A stretch of DNA of 64,000 nucleotides from Omphiscola glabra. Taxonomy: Eukaryota > Mollusca > Gastropoda > Lymnaeidae. The notes beneath the pieces were generated by a model. That model was not told the DNA's origin. It saw only the letters and a program-made list of their open reading frames with translations, and did no database searches. Shown one piece after another: positions 1 to 11,580 of this stretch (its first letter is position 1; each line of letters opens with the position of its first letter). The stretch is from positions 13,050,284 through 13,114,283 of the forward strand of contig OZ024808.1 of the NCBI GenBank assembly GCA_964017045.1, given 5' to 3'. A program made the position numbers and the translations under genes.

Positions 1-99
1 CTTGACATCTCCCAGTCGACTTGACATCTCCGAGTCGACTGACATCTCCCAGTCAACTTGACATCTCCCAGTCAACTTGACATCTCCCAGTCGACTTGA
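1..99. repeat. 19-bp tandem repeat at window edge
   Basis: Five consecutive copies of a 19-bp unit built on TTGACATCTCCCAGTCGAC are visible, with small variants (cgag, tcaa). The array begins at or before the first base, so its true length is unknown. No coding role is visible. Confidence 0.9.
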
Positions 100-367
100 C
101 CATTGTATCAAAGAAGGAAAGGACGAGAGAGTGAGGCTGACGCATTGCACAACTCTGCCTCACTTTTTTTTTTTAAATACAGAAGACAGCGCAAGTCATC
201 CTCGCACGTGGAAGACGAACAACAATAATAAAACCAAATATTAACCATAGCGCTCGGCGTGGGGCATTTCAGATGTTCGGTTGGACTGCGCCAGTAGCAT
301 AGGAGTAGGAGGGTCGGATGGCAATCTTTTCTTTTTTTGTGAAGAGATGCCATTCTCAGCCAGCTTA

Positions 368-492
368 GGGGCCGTCCATAAAGGATGTCACGTTATTTTT
401 GAACAAAATAAATATCTACTCATTCCCTCCCCTCTGACACATTTTTCAAACTCTCCACACTCACCGTGACGTCCGACTTATTGGACGGCCCT
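368..492. mobile_element. Short inverted-repeat element (MITE-like)
   Basis: The left end reads GGGGCCGTCCATAAAGGATG and the right end, read on the other strand, AAGGGCCGTCCAATAAGTCG; the next bases (CGTCACG-like) also correspond. The core is only about 60 bp and codes for nothing. A GGCCGTCCA...CGTCAC type of terminus is common in animal genomes. The superfamily cannot be fixed because no clear target-site duplication was found. Confidence 0.6.
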
Positions 493-1511
493 TGAAGAGT
501 TTTTATCGTGGCGTGGAAAGGAGGATGCAAAACCTTGGCCCACCCAGGGCGGCCCTAGCCCTAACTGCTACGCCATTAGGCAGTAAATCTATCAGAGCCA
601 AAATTAGGCATTATGATAATGGTGACAAAGGACAGATTTAACTCCACACCACCCTTGCCCAAAACAAACTAAATTTATTCCAGTTGTAGCTCCCCAGGGT
701 ATACGCTTTCGGCCCCCAGCTAAGTTTCATCTATACATTTCAACCGAGTATCGCCCCCCCCCCCTTTTTTTTTTAAGAAGCGAGGGGCTGGTAACCTTTG
801 CTCAAAGAGCAAAACATTAAAAAAATTGAAGAGCCACATAAAAAGAAAAAACAACTAATTTGTTAGTTATGCCCATTAGAGTTAGAGAAGTAACATTTCT
901 GATTCGCATTTATATTAATTTGAATAGAAGCCGAATCTATCAACCGTAATACAACAGAAGCAGCCATAAAAATCTTAAATTTAATTTACATTAAAAAAAA
1001 AATAAAAACATTCCAAAAATCCAAGGCCGAGAGCCAGATGAGAAAGCTTAAAGTCAAAGACATGCATGCATCTTATGAGCCGAAGGTTCCCGACCCCGGC
1101 GCCTTAATAACATGTTGCATTGTGTGACCTGTTGGTAAAAAAAAGTATGATTTCTTTGATTCGTATAGTATATTCGATGAGATAATAATCTTTACTTCAG
1201 GCAGCAATGCTGAGCTGGTTTGATTGTAACACAACTTCTAGTGCAATTAGATTTTCTCAAATTGTTTTTTTCAAATGATAAGTCCTTATGGCTGAATTTA
1301 CAACTAGTAGTAGCGTACGGAGGGGCGATCGGAGGTGGGTTAGAGGGGCGGTCCCAATCTTTCCGGCATCTCTCCTGGGTGGGGGCAGGCCCTTGGAGGA
1401 CGTTAATCCCCCCCCCTTTTTTTCCCCCCGAAAAAAATGTGTACAAACAAAAAACATATTTTATTTTAAATCACACTAAATTGTCATTTTAATAACATTT
1501 TAAAAAGATTA
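493..1511. other. Intergenic sequence, no gene seen
   Basis: AT-rich sequence with homopolymer runs (poly-C near 757, poly-C then poly-T near 1410). Short open frames here are made of low-complexity sequence and have no splice-site or domain support. Confidence 0.6.
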
Positions 1512-1691
1512 GCAAACTGTTCTTTTCACTGATTACAATGTTTATTAGTGGACCAATGCAATATCACTAAGACGAATTGTTCTTTTCAGTGATTACAATG
1601 TTTATTAGTGGACCAGTGCAATATCACTAAGACGAATTGTTCTTTTCACCGATTACAATGTTTATTAGTGGACCAGTGCAATATCACTAAG
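1512..1691. repeat. 60-bp tandem repeat, three copies
   Basis: Three copies with an exact 60-bp period (near 1517, 1577 and 1637). Each contains GATTACAATGTTTATTAGTG and TGCAATATCACTAAG, and they differ by only a few substitutions, so the array is young. No function is suggested. Confidence 0.95.
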
Positions 1692-2766
1692 CTCGATATG
1701 TTTTTGGTCCGTATATTTAATTTTAAGGGAAATCTCGTTACCGGCGCACAGTGTCCGATTTAAAGTATCGTATTATTTTGAAATTTGACCGTTCCTCATT
1801 TAAACCGAAGCTTCCTCCTTGTTCGCATATTCTGATTTTTTTTTTTTTGACAAACGCAACAAAAAAGTATAATTTAGCGCTCATAAGCGCAAAAAAGAAT
1901 AAATAAATAAAAATCAGTTAAAATGTATTAAGATTAAAAAAAAGAGAGAGAAATACAATTTCTTGAGGTTATGACCCTGTTGTGGCAACCATTTAATATA
2001 GATTTTAATTAAACAGACCCCCCCCCCCCAACTAGTTTTTAGTAAAAATCATTTATAAGTAGCAATGTGGGGGTGGGGGCTGAGAATTTGATAAAACATG
2101 CATACAAGTAAGCACTCTATAAGTGTCCCAATTAGTCTAATGACCCACCAACTTTTACACAGCAGATTTATTTCAGACAAAGAAAATATTACGCATCAAA
2201 CGCACTTGCTGAATCTCATTTAGCACAGTTATCGGGAAATTTATTTCATTAAATCAGCGTAATCATATTACCTTTTTTTAAGGGGGATACCTTTTGGGGG
2301 GTTGGAGTGGGGGCTGAAAATTTAATAAAATGTGTTGTCATTGGCAACGAGTCTATGTGTATAAACAATCACTTCCTTCCGGATCATCTTAACTTTGTTT
2401 TTGTCTGAGTTTTCGCTCTCTCTTACTCTTTTTATATTTTTACTTATTTAAAAAAAAAAAAATATTTGTACCGGTACTTGTGAAGGCATTTGTCGAAACG
2501 TTTAGATTAGTATTTTGTAAAATAAACATGAAAGATGAACATATACTGTTTTATTTACACAAATTGTTTGTGTCTAATCAATCTACTTTAAAGATTTATC
2601 GCAGTCCAACACTCTTATATAAAAAAAAAACTTAAGTAACCTCAGCCCAAACACACAAGGGTGACGGTCATGAATGAAAGCTAGAGCCTTAGAGGAGTCG
2701 GAAATTCGTTTTCATATGGTCCACAACTTACCTGCAACAATCATTGATGCAGGGGAAGTGCAATCT
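1692..2766. other. Intergenic sequence with a repeated G-rich motif
   Basis: No gene seen. A G-rich phrase, GTGGGGGCTGA followed by a AATTTgATAAAA-like tract, occurs near 2070 and near 2307, and in reverse near 33430-33465. This suggests remnants of one dispersed element whose ends cannot be defined. Confidence 0.4.
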
Positions 2767-3501
2767 TTACGACGGGTCTTTACTGTACTTGACCAAAATA
2801 TGGAAAGACATACAGGGAAATTGAGGATCACTAGTATTAACTAGTAGGAGAGTATTTGATTGAGTCCAAATGGTGATATTGTGCCAAAAAGTCTGAAGTA
2901 ATTTGTTTTCCTTTCTAGCTCTCGCTGATGTGTTAGTGCAGGAAATCAGCGCCATGGTGGAAACATCTGATGTCCCTTTGTGTTTATCTCCGCTGAAATG
3001 GGATGAGACCGGGGAAAGTTTGCCCTGCTCGATATCACGAAGATGTTCAGTGAATCTATATGATAATCTTCTACCAGTTTTGCCTATATAACAGGAGCAG
3101 CATCTACTGCACACAGTTGCATATCACACTTTGACTACAGATCCCATTTTGACTATATATCCCATTTAGACTATAGATCCCATTTTGCCTAACACACGTG
3201 AAGCTCTTTGATGGTAAAAATACCCTTAGGAAGGCTAATGATTTTGATTTCAAGTGTATAGCGAAAAGTCCTACAACGGCTTTGTTGAGCATGATTTAGT
3301 CCAGACGTAAGACGGGTCAGCTCGAAGGCGACTGTGAACCAGAGGGTCACCTTGATTTTTATCCCATCTCAAGACAATAAGCGCAGGGGATGAGAACACC
3401 CTGTTGGTGTTGGGGGCACCATGAAATGCATGTCGATTCTTAATGAATACTTTTTGGCAATCACATTGTGAGGGTGGCGGGTTAGTATGAGTTTTGATCA
3501 T
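2767..3501 (-). pseudogene. Decayed Penelope-like retroelement (RT end plus GIY-YIG endonuclease)
   Basis: Two separate frames on the minus strand show remains of one retroelement. The upstream part (3271-3501) carries VLRWDKNQGDPLVHSRLR, which resembles the conserved stretch just after the reverse transcriptase in Penelope-like elements. The downstream part (2767-3114) carries CSCYIGKTGRRLSYRFTEHL and then SPVSSHFSGDKHKG, the layout of the Penelope-type GIY-YIG endonuclease (Y-I-G, then R-x3-R-x2-EH, then a histidine about 20 residues on). The parts are in different frames with stops between, so the element is dead and 5' truncated. The family assignment rests on motif recognition only. A DIRS-like or other GIY-YIG-bearing element is possible but less likely. 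Confidence 0.7.
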
Positions 3502-3565
3502 AGCTTACCAACTTACCACCAACACAATGTGGTTGCCAAAAATCTCAGTGTTTCATGTTTCAACA

Positions 3566-3653
3566 AGATGCTGAAGCAGAATTGATGAAGCACTCTTTGA
3601 ACAGTTTTAAAATTAAAACCATCAGAGTGCTTCACCGATCCTGCTACAACATC
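3566..3653. repeat. Imperfect hairpin
   Basis: The left arm (about 3566-3596) contains GATGAAGCACTCT. The right arm (about 3623-3653) contains its complement AGAGTGCTTCACC, and the two arms match over about 30 bp with several mismatches around a short AT-rich loop. It may be a small MITE or a relic of the neighbouring retroelement. Confidence 0.6.
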
Positions 3654-5096
3654 TGGTTTGAGCTCATTTCAACAAACAAAGAAATACAAAAATGACAATG
3701 AAACAGGTCGTTTCTCTGGTACACAATAAAATAAAAAGACCTTCTTGGGAAAAGATATAAAATTGCTGAACAATGAACTTTTATTCAAAATTTTAATATA
3801 ACGGTAATTAAAAAATATGTGTTTGGCACATTTTTTGATCATCAGTTGGATAATACCGGTAGTCATATAATAAACTTTAAAAATGTAACTAGAATTTCAC
3901 AGATAGCTTCCTCTTTGATTTCTGTGAATGGACTTGCAAATTCCATTAAGACTATGTGATCCTACAGATCCTGCTTTTATTTTGATTCAGACTTGTTTCA
4001 TCTCATGATCTCCCTCTCATGTAAAATTCTTTATTGGGTGTCTGCTTTATCACTAACTTCCCAACTTCCTGAAATCATAACCATGCACATAGATTGCCAT
4101 AAATTTGAACATAGATTGCCATAACCATACACATAGAATCCCATAACCATGCACATAGATTGCTATAAATTTGAACATAGATAATTTGAGGTAAATCCCA
4201 ATGACAAACCCACCAATACTTGGAAAGAAACCATATGGTATTATGATAAAAAAATACAATGCCCCAATTAAAAGCTAAAACATGATAGATCAATACTCCT
4301 TGCTGAAATAACACCTGATAAAAAGCACCTTTTAGGGAAAGAATGTTATTTTTTTCTCCCGAAAACCACAAGGAAGTTCAATATGCTGCCAAGGCGGCTT
4401 GCTAACTGAAATAAACATCGTGTGTCAATGAAACTGAAGCTTTATTGATTACAGACTGGCCAATGAGGGGAAAATCATATACTAAATCAGGGGATGTCAT
4501 TAAAAAAAAGCAGGATAGAACCAGTCATCTCAATGCTTGGAGACTAGGGGGCTATAAAAGTTTCAGTAGTCCACTGTTGTAAACACACTATTTGGCCATT
4601 TCCATTAAATCTCACCCTATCCATGACTGAAATATTATTAAGCGTTTTCAATGCAACTGGAAGATAATTTATGTGTCGCCAGACTGGCTCTGTTGCTCAT
4701 TTAAATGAGGAATACCAATCAAAGGAAATATTGAAGAAATTGTGAATGGGACACCATAAAAAATTAACTAAAATGTAGAACCAGTTTGTACCAGCACTCA
4801 CTGCATGTTGTACTGGTATCTCCTCATCGCATTATAAGTGTACCGGTACAACAAATATTTTCTTTTACCAAAATAATACTTTAGACCCAATGTTTCTGGT
4901 AGGCCCTAAAGTAAAAGTTAGTTAGGAAGACGTAATAGTGACGCTCTCTGAATCTTCTGTGATTTTTAATTTTTTGCAAACCTCTGCTGTAATGTATAAA
5001 AAAAAAAAGGGTTAAATATTTCATAGGAAAGAAATAAAGTATCTAAAAACCAGGGAAACTCACAAATAAATTAAATTCTAGCCATTGGATTCAATG
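3654..5096. other. Intergenic, with a short repeat at 4076-4190
   Basis: No gene seen. At 4076-4190 the phrase CATAACCATGCACATAGATTG and the variant CATAAATTTGAACATAGATT alternate in an irregular short tandem array. The rest is AT-rich. It lies just downstream of the FRG1-type gene and probably contains its 3' untranslated region; no convincing polyadenylation signal was identified. Confidence 0.5.
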
Positions 5097-7792
5097 TTAG
5101 CCTTCATTTAACACACCTTCCTCTACTGGATCTTTCATTCTGGCTGCAATTGACCTTAGCTTGAACCAATTTTTTGGGTCAGCTGTACAACTCTCACAAA
5201 CAATGTCACTAGCTTCATTACAAGACAGGAAACATTTGTTGCAACCAATCAATGCCACCTTGCCCTGTAATACAAATATAAATCATGTAAATAATATTAT
5301 TTGTGGGTATGTTATAATACCCTTCATACTCAGACTTGACATACTAATGCTGGTAAATTAAACAGATGTAAAAAAAATATATATATTAGTAGTAATTTAC
5401 AAAAAAAGAATATAGTGCAATTTAAAAAACACAGTTTTATGATATTTACTATAATATAAAAATTATTAAAAGAATATTAAGGACTTTGTATCAGGTGATC
5501 CGTAGCAGATTTATAAGTTTTGTATCGGCAGTCCACATTTTAAAAAATGTGTATTTATAGTGTAATAAATTACCATCAAGTTTTAATACAGACTCACACA
5601 GTGGAATTATAACAATTATTTAAACTATTAATGATGAAAAATTATGAATTTTGAAACTGTCTTAATTTGAAAGCTAATAATACTAATATTTTTGCTATAC
5701 ACTCATCTATCAGAGGTTTTAAAAAATCAGCAAAATAAGCCTTTTGTGCATACTTTATAGTTAATCAACTATCAGAATTGCAAAAAGTAAAAACAGTAAA
5801 GATATGTTAACGTAAATCCTGCTAAAATAACAAGAGATAGTATTACAGATACAGACTTACATCCTGAAATACAGCTTCAAACTGTTCCCTGGTCCCTACA
5901 GTCTCAGCTGTACTAGCAACTCTACCATCAGTTTGTAAACTCCAATATTTGCCATTCACAGACTTGAAGGCAACTTTTGAGTTATCTGTCTTCACGGTTG
6001 TGAAAATATCAGCAGGGTTGGTGGGACCTTTGCCTGTATTAAAAAAGGAATTGAAATGTAAGAAAAATGCTACTAACATATGATTTATTTTTAGTTCATA
6101 AATAAACTTATGGCTAAAAAAAAGGAAAAAAATAACCATTACGATATCAAGCAATAATAAACAAGCATTTTAAAGTTGGATTTTTTTTTAAGTTGATGCT
6201 CACCAGAGTCTTTGTGATTAAATGGTTCTAAGGTTCCATTGTCTAGAACGGTGATGTAAGTCTGCTGTTCAATTTCAATGGCAACATTGGCTGGAATGTC
6301 TGTGAAATTCTCTACCTCCCACCATCCTCCTGTAACAGTAAGTAACACAGAAAATTGAACGTAAAAAAAAACAATTACAGTAAATCGGTACATTTTAAAG
6401 TAAGCATATTTTTACAAACTATTGTTTCTTTAACATGATTTTATATATTTAAAAAGCCCTTTCAAATCTAATTATGAAGGTCTTTATAATGTAGACATTT
6501 AGTAACAAATAATATATAATATTTTATTAAAAGTGTTTACCCATGGCCATGGAGGTGTCACCCATTTCCTGAGAATAGAAACTTATATCATCAGATCTGC
6601 TGTCATTCTTTTTACTTTTCTGTATTTTAGAGCTTCAAAAAATAATAATAGAAATCTTGAAATAATGAAAGGAAGTCTTATTTTCATTTCTCTACCCAAT
6701 GTAGATTAATAATATTATTAACTTGATTTCAAGTTTTCAAACCATATTATCTTACCTTTCAGGTTCGGATTCCATTTCTGAATCTACAAGCGTTGTTACT
6801 ATTTTTGTAAAAGAATATTGTTCTTCCTGCAACAATTTTAGTTCACACATTAACTTGTTTATTTCTAATTCTAGTTCTTGGATTCTTTCTTCTTTGGTTT
6901 GAGCTTTATTTGTCAAAGTTTTCATCTCCATATTTGTTTGAGATAAATCATTACATCCTGTTTTATTTTTCACACTTTTATTAGTTTTATAATTTCTTGG
7001 AAAATTTTCTTTTCCAATGATGGTTTTCAACAATTTAACTTCATTTTTTAATTTAAAATTTTCTTTCTTCAAAGCTTTTCTTTCTATTCTTAGCTTGGCT
7101 CTGGCTGCATCCTTCCTTTTCATATTTTGATTCACACATCTGATATTATAGAGTTTAGACATTTCTTTTAAACTTTTTCGAGATGATCTGAGTTTAAACT
7201 TCAATTCTGATATGGCCATCATGCTAGATTTTCTTATTTTGGAGCACTTCTCACAGTCTGTTTTTAGCTTTTTTTCCAATGCTGGTTGTGGGGATCCTTG
7301 CTGCTGCTGATCTATGCAAGGAAGCAAAGAATTGTCTTGTGCCCCCACAGTTGAAAGCTCAACAGTGTTGGAAGATACTATATTTAGAGGAGGTGAATAC
7401 AGTAAATTCTTATCAACATTATGAACAACTGCAGTAGCCTCAGACACCTTCCGCCTCTTTTTTGGACTTGATACTGGCACATGCAAAGGTTTCAGCAGCA
7501 GATCTTCTATTGCATTCCAGGATTTGTCCATACTTTTCTTTAAAACGAAAACCCTCTCCACAAGCCTGTATAGGTTTGATGAGACAACACCTATATTTGG
7601 CACATAGTTACTGTCTGATTGCTGGAGACATTCATCAAGAATTCTTGCAGTATTTGACCTATGCTTTCCATTGGTGTAATACAGGTGTAGAGCAAAACCA
7701 TTCCTGTAACGCTTTGTGACAGCATCCTGAGCAAAACTTGCCACAAAAATGTCAAAATCTTTAATTGTCTTTTTTACATCAGCCATAGCCAT
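5097..7792 (-). CDS. FRG1-domain protein with novel coiled-coil N-terminal half (5 exons)
   Basis: Exons reconstructed from splice sites and frame: 7792-6756, 6632-6541, 6329-6204, 6033-5861 and 5264-5097; 1,596 bp coding for 531 residues. All introns start with GT (GTAAGA, GTAAAC, GTGAGC, GTAAGT) and end with AG, and the phases agree throughout. Residues 1-345 are not recognised: there is a PKKRRKV nuclear localisation signal at 110-116, a KR-rich helical stretch and leucine/glutamate coiled coils at about 190-335. Residues 377-531 match FRG1: GGWWEVENF, then AIEIEQQTYITVLDNG, then GTREQFEAVFQD, then GKVALIGCNKCF. FRG1 is a conserved nuclear beta-trefoil protein tied to RNA processing and actin binding. 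This copy lacks about 100 residues of the usual FRG1 C-terminus and has a foreign N-terminal half. ATG codons at 7792 and 7786 are both possible starts. A transposon-captured copy is possible. Confidence 0.8.
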
Positions 7793-8058
7793 TTAATAAG
7801 ACTATAACTATAAGTGCAGAGGTAAAATAAAAACACAAACTTAAAGAAAACACAATCACAGGGAAAGATGACAACTCTGAAATATAAAAGTGAATAAAAT
7901 ATTAGGACTACTGTATTGACTACTAATTTTTAATAATACATATAAATATAATATAAATACTGATTGATTCAATATTTTTTTTTAATAGGCCATACAATGT
8001 TTATATTTGTTAATACCGGTAACTTAATTAATTTCTTTTCGCATGTCCCCGCACTTAT
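7793..8058. other. Upstream region of the FRG1-type gene
   Basis: AT-rich sequence upstream of the start codon on the minus strand. It should hold the promoter or 5' untranslated region, but no core-promoter element stands out. Confidence 0.35.
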
Positions 8059-8186
8059 TTTTGGTTCCATGACAAAACAACAAGTGACAAAATGACAAGT
8101 GACAAAACGACAAGTGACAAAACGACAAGGTGACAAAACGACAAGTCTTCAATGCCAACGCCTCTACCTTCTTTAATGCCTTACAT

Positions 8187-8544
8187 CGGTGTTTCCCAAC
8201 GTGGGGCAATTAGAAAATGAGCTATCTAGAACTTGAAAACACAAACATCTCACTAACATTAAACAATAAATTAATACTAATAATTTAAATAATAAAGAAA
8301 ATCTTTCATTAAAATTATTTCATACTTGAATCTCAGATCTCCATATATGTTTTGAAAATTTACTTACTATGTTTCCTCACCAATTTCCTAATGATTTCTT
8401 CCTAAAAACTGTCATTAAAGCTTCTTCAGTGAACAACCGTATTTTTGAATATTAAAAATTGTGTATATATTATGTTACATAGGGGGCATAAGAATTTTAG
8501 AAAGGCTTAGGTGGGGCATGGCACAAAAAGGTTGGGAAACACTG
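8187..8544. mobile_element. hAT-like MITE inserted in the inverted-repeat element
   Basis: The ends read CGGTGTTTCCCAACGTGGGG and, on the complementary strand, CAGTGTTTCCCAACCTTTTT. It is flanked by CCTTACAT on the left and CTTTGCAT on the right, an aged 8-bp duplication (6 of 8 match) as expected of hAT transposons. It is 358 bp, AT-rich and non-coding. It interrupts one arm of the larger element, so it arrived later. Confidence 0.7.
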
Positions 8545-8847
8545 CTTTGCATAAAATAAAGTATGGTAAACTTTTTTTAGATATTTAACATGCCTTATAG
8601 TTGGTGAAACACTGTATTCGGTTATCAGACTAACCCTAACCCCAAACCTTGTCGTTTTGTCACTTGTCGTTTTGTCTTTTGTCTGGTTACTGTTGAAAAC
8701 ATGATAACTTGAGCGCGGGTCACATCAAAGAGCTTTGATGTTTGCAGCGATGGCGGAAATTTTGTTACTTTCTTAGTGGAGTCTTCGGCCTAATTCTATG
8801 TTAGTCGTGAGGAAAAATACATTGAGTTTGACACATATGCTCTAGAA

Positions 8848-9044
8848 CAGTGGTTCTCAACGTTCCTAATACCGCGACCCCTTAATACAGTTTCTCTTGT
8901 TGTGGCGACCCCCAAACACAAAATTATTTTCATTTCTTCTTCATAGCTGTAGAGTATATGTGTTTTCCCATGGTTTTAGGCAACTCCTGGGAAAGGGTCA
9001 TTCAACCCCTAAAGGGGTCGCGACCCACAGGTTGAGAATCGCTG
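8848..9044. mobile_element. SPIN-type hAT element (non-autonomous), with exact 8-bp TSD
   Basis: The left end is CAGTGGTTCTCAACGTTCCT and the right end, read outward-in on the other strand, CAGCGATTCTCAACCTGTGG followed by GTCGCGACCCC. Internal phrases GCGACCCC, AATACAGTTTCTC, GTTGTGGCGACCCCCAA, AAAATTATTTTCAT, GTGTTTTCCCATGGTTTTAG and GGGAAAGGGTCATTCAACCC follow in the order I know from the SPIN (SPACE INVADERS) non-autonomous consensus of vertebrates. The target duplication CTCTAGAA is exact (8840-8847 and 9045-9052). The copy is 197 bp, about the size expected of an internally deleted SPIN derivative. Assignment rests on remembered consensus, not a database search. Confidence 0.88.
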
Positions 9045-10035
9045 CTCTAGAAGCTGGGGTTGGTGTTCAACAGTGTACTGCTGTGTTAGTGCAGTTTCCT
9101 GTACAGTATAATTAGATATTATTACACCTTTTGAGATCACAATCTTATGCATAATAACAGACATACAGTGAGATAATTAATAAACACTTTAATTAATTAC
9201 ACATTTTATTTATAATTACTGTAATTAGTAATTGTAATTAATTACTCTCAATGTAATTGTCCTTTTTTAATTGCTCAGTAAAGGTTTATTTTCAGAGTAA
9301 AAGTGAAAATACTGAATAGCAGATCACATCTTTAAGGATATAGTGTCATGGCATACAACATACTCATATAGTACTTTGACCCAATATGACTATGACATAC
9401 ATTTTGTCTCCAAGTAATGAGCAAGCTGAAAATTATAATGTACATTATGTCATGCTTGCTCATACACACAGACACTCGCTGAAATTTTTAAGAGTCTGCT
9501 ACAAAATATGATTGTGTATTCAGTTATACAGTAAAATCATTTAATGAACTCCTCTGACTTGCTTGTATAACAATAAAATCCAAAAGCTGGTTTTCAAATA
9601 ATGTGCATGTACTGCACTGTAAAAGGAAAAATGTCTTAGTAAAAGAATGTTGATGTTTTAAGTTATTGAAACAAATAAACAAAAATTCCCAATATAAAAA
9701 CATTGTAAGTAAAAAAGGTAATTGTAATTACAGGTCAGTAGTGGAGTAATTTGTAATGGTAATTAATTACACTTTTGAATGAAGTAATAGTAATGGAAAT
9801 TGTAGATAATTACAAAAATAGGTCATGTAATTCTAATGGTAATTAATTACATTTTAATGTAATTATGCGCAAGTCTGATAACCGAATACTGTGTTTCTCC
9901 AACTATAGGCATGTAAAATATCTGTAAAAGTTGACCTTACTTTATTGTAATGTATGTAAGTGTAAGGCATTAAATGTGGCGGATGCGTTGGCGACTTGTC
10001 GTTTTGTCACCTTGTCGTTTTGTCTGGTTACCCTA

Positions 10036-11394
10036 TTATTTTCATTTATTTATTTATAATAATTTATCTTACTTAAGTTTAAGTCTTAAGTATTTAAGTC
10101 ATGTGTACTGGTATTCCAAAGCCTGTTCTTATATATGAACTATATTAGGCCAAATGACACTAATCTCAAAATATAATTTAAAATAATTGATTAAAAGTGT
10201 ATATTTACATTATAACTAAGTTATAATACAGGAAATATTTATTTGGTTGTTTGAAAATGGTTTTAAATAATAACCATTGTTTACATTAGAGATACACTTC
10301 CGGTAGATCCATTGGAAAAAAAACAGGCAACGACTTCGATTCCTTTAAATTATTTGTCAGATTACTCAGTCTATCATTAAGTTTTTTTGATCAGTTCTCT
10401 TTGCAATACATAAACTGGTCCCATAAATAAACTATGCAAACATGCAATTTCCGAGTACAAACACGATTTTAAAAAATCACATTGCACTTATTTACCTAAC
10501 CAACTTTCCAACTGATTTTTGGTCGGATTTCCACTTTATTTATGTCCTCGTAGTCGTAGGGCCACCACCAGGTCTGCCACTCACTTTTTAAAAATTTCCC
10601 AAGATTTGATAAAAAGAAAACCAACTTCCCAAGATTTCCCAAGATCATAAAATATTAATGAGTTTAAAAAAAAAAAGTTTTTTTTTCCTATGTAATTAAT
10701 GCAAGAATAGCTTGAATTAATTCCCCTGAAACACATGGTACAGTAATTGACTAAAATTTATTTAAAGACATTTTAAAAAAAGTTTATCACATAAAATAAA
10801 TACCGGTAACCAATCTTTTTGTGAAAAAAATAATAATTTGTTTTAATTTATAATCCAAAATGTCAATACCCACTGGAGTTTGGCTACTAAATATTAATTC
10901 TAAATTCTCTGGTAAAAATATTATCTGCAATACATGTGTAAGTAGAAGTCAACTGGATACAAAGCTCAAAAGGCTAATCAACACAGAATTCCTTATACAA
11001 CAGGTGCTTCATCCAAAAATGTTTTTTTCTTATTATAAGTATGTTGATTAGTAATGGGGTTTGCAAAGCAATTAAGCGGAATTTAATAATAATAATTGTA
11101 GTTACATGGATTGAAATTATTATGAAAACAAAATACTGTTGTAATGAACTTTTCATTTATAATCCTACAATGCATAATTTCAATATCTTAATCTTACCTA
11201 TGTGTCAATCCACAAATATTTTTCCAATTGATGAAAAGTAGGCTGGATATTTTACAGATGCATCGCATCATAGATTAAACACACAGTAGACGTAATTAAA
11301 TTGAAATTCATCAAATTTTACTCCGCTTGTACTGTTTTTCGTATGGATGGTTGCTAATGTCGGTAAATTCTTAGAGATCTATCCGCGTCTTTTA
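10036..11394. other. Intergenic, no gene seen
   Basis: AT-rich. Overlapping short open frames on both strands near 10860-11240 are low-complexity and have no splice or domain support. Confidence 0.6.
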
Positions 11395-11474
11395 CCATGG
11401 CCGCCATCTTGGTTGCCCCGACCCGCGAACTTTTACGTGTTCACGGGTCGGGACAACCAAGATGGCGGCCATGG
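11395..11474. repeat. Near-perfect 80-bp palindrome with YY1-like motifs
   Basis: The 36-bp arms 11395-11430 and 11439-11474 are complementary with two mismatches, around an 8-base loop (TTTTACGT). Each arm ends in CCATGG and contains AAGATGGCGGCC or its complement, which fits the animal YY1 consensus (AAnATGGCGGC), and a GTCGGG/CCCGAC block. The GC content contrasts with the AT-rich flanks. It could be a very short MITE or a double regulatory site. No gene start is recognised within about 3 kb. Confidence 0.85.
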
Positions 11475-11580
11475 AAAAATAAAATAACTCATATTTTTGC
11501 TAAAACTACGAATAAAAAGTTTTTAAAAATGAAGAAAATTATCTAAATCTATCCCTCACCCTAACCTGAACCCTAAATTC

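Larger units (their letters stand above)
8059..10035. mobile_element. Large imperfect inverted-repeat element with nested insertions
   Basis: The left arm (8059-8186 and 8553-8640) and right arm (about 9868-10035) are complementary. Both ends carry tandem GACAAAACGACAAG units, and both arms contain AATGCCTTACA, GATATTTtACATGCC, CTATAGTTGG and GTATTCGGTTATCAGAC (or complements). The left arm is split at 8187-8544 by a hAT-like MITE and the interior is hit at 8848-9044 by a SPIN element. Another inverted GACAAAACGACAAG block sits at 8650-8690. The inner part (about 9170-9270 and 9720-9860) is rich in GTAATTAATTAC palindromes. No transposase is visible, so it is non-autonomous; the superfamily is unknown. 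Confidence 0.7.
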
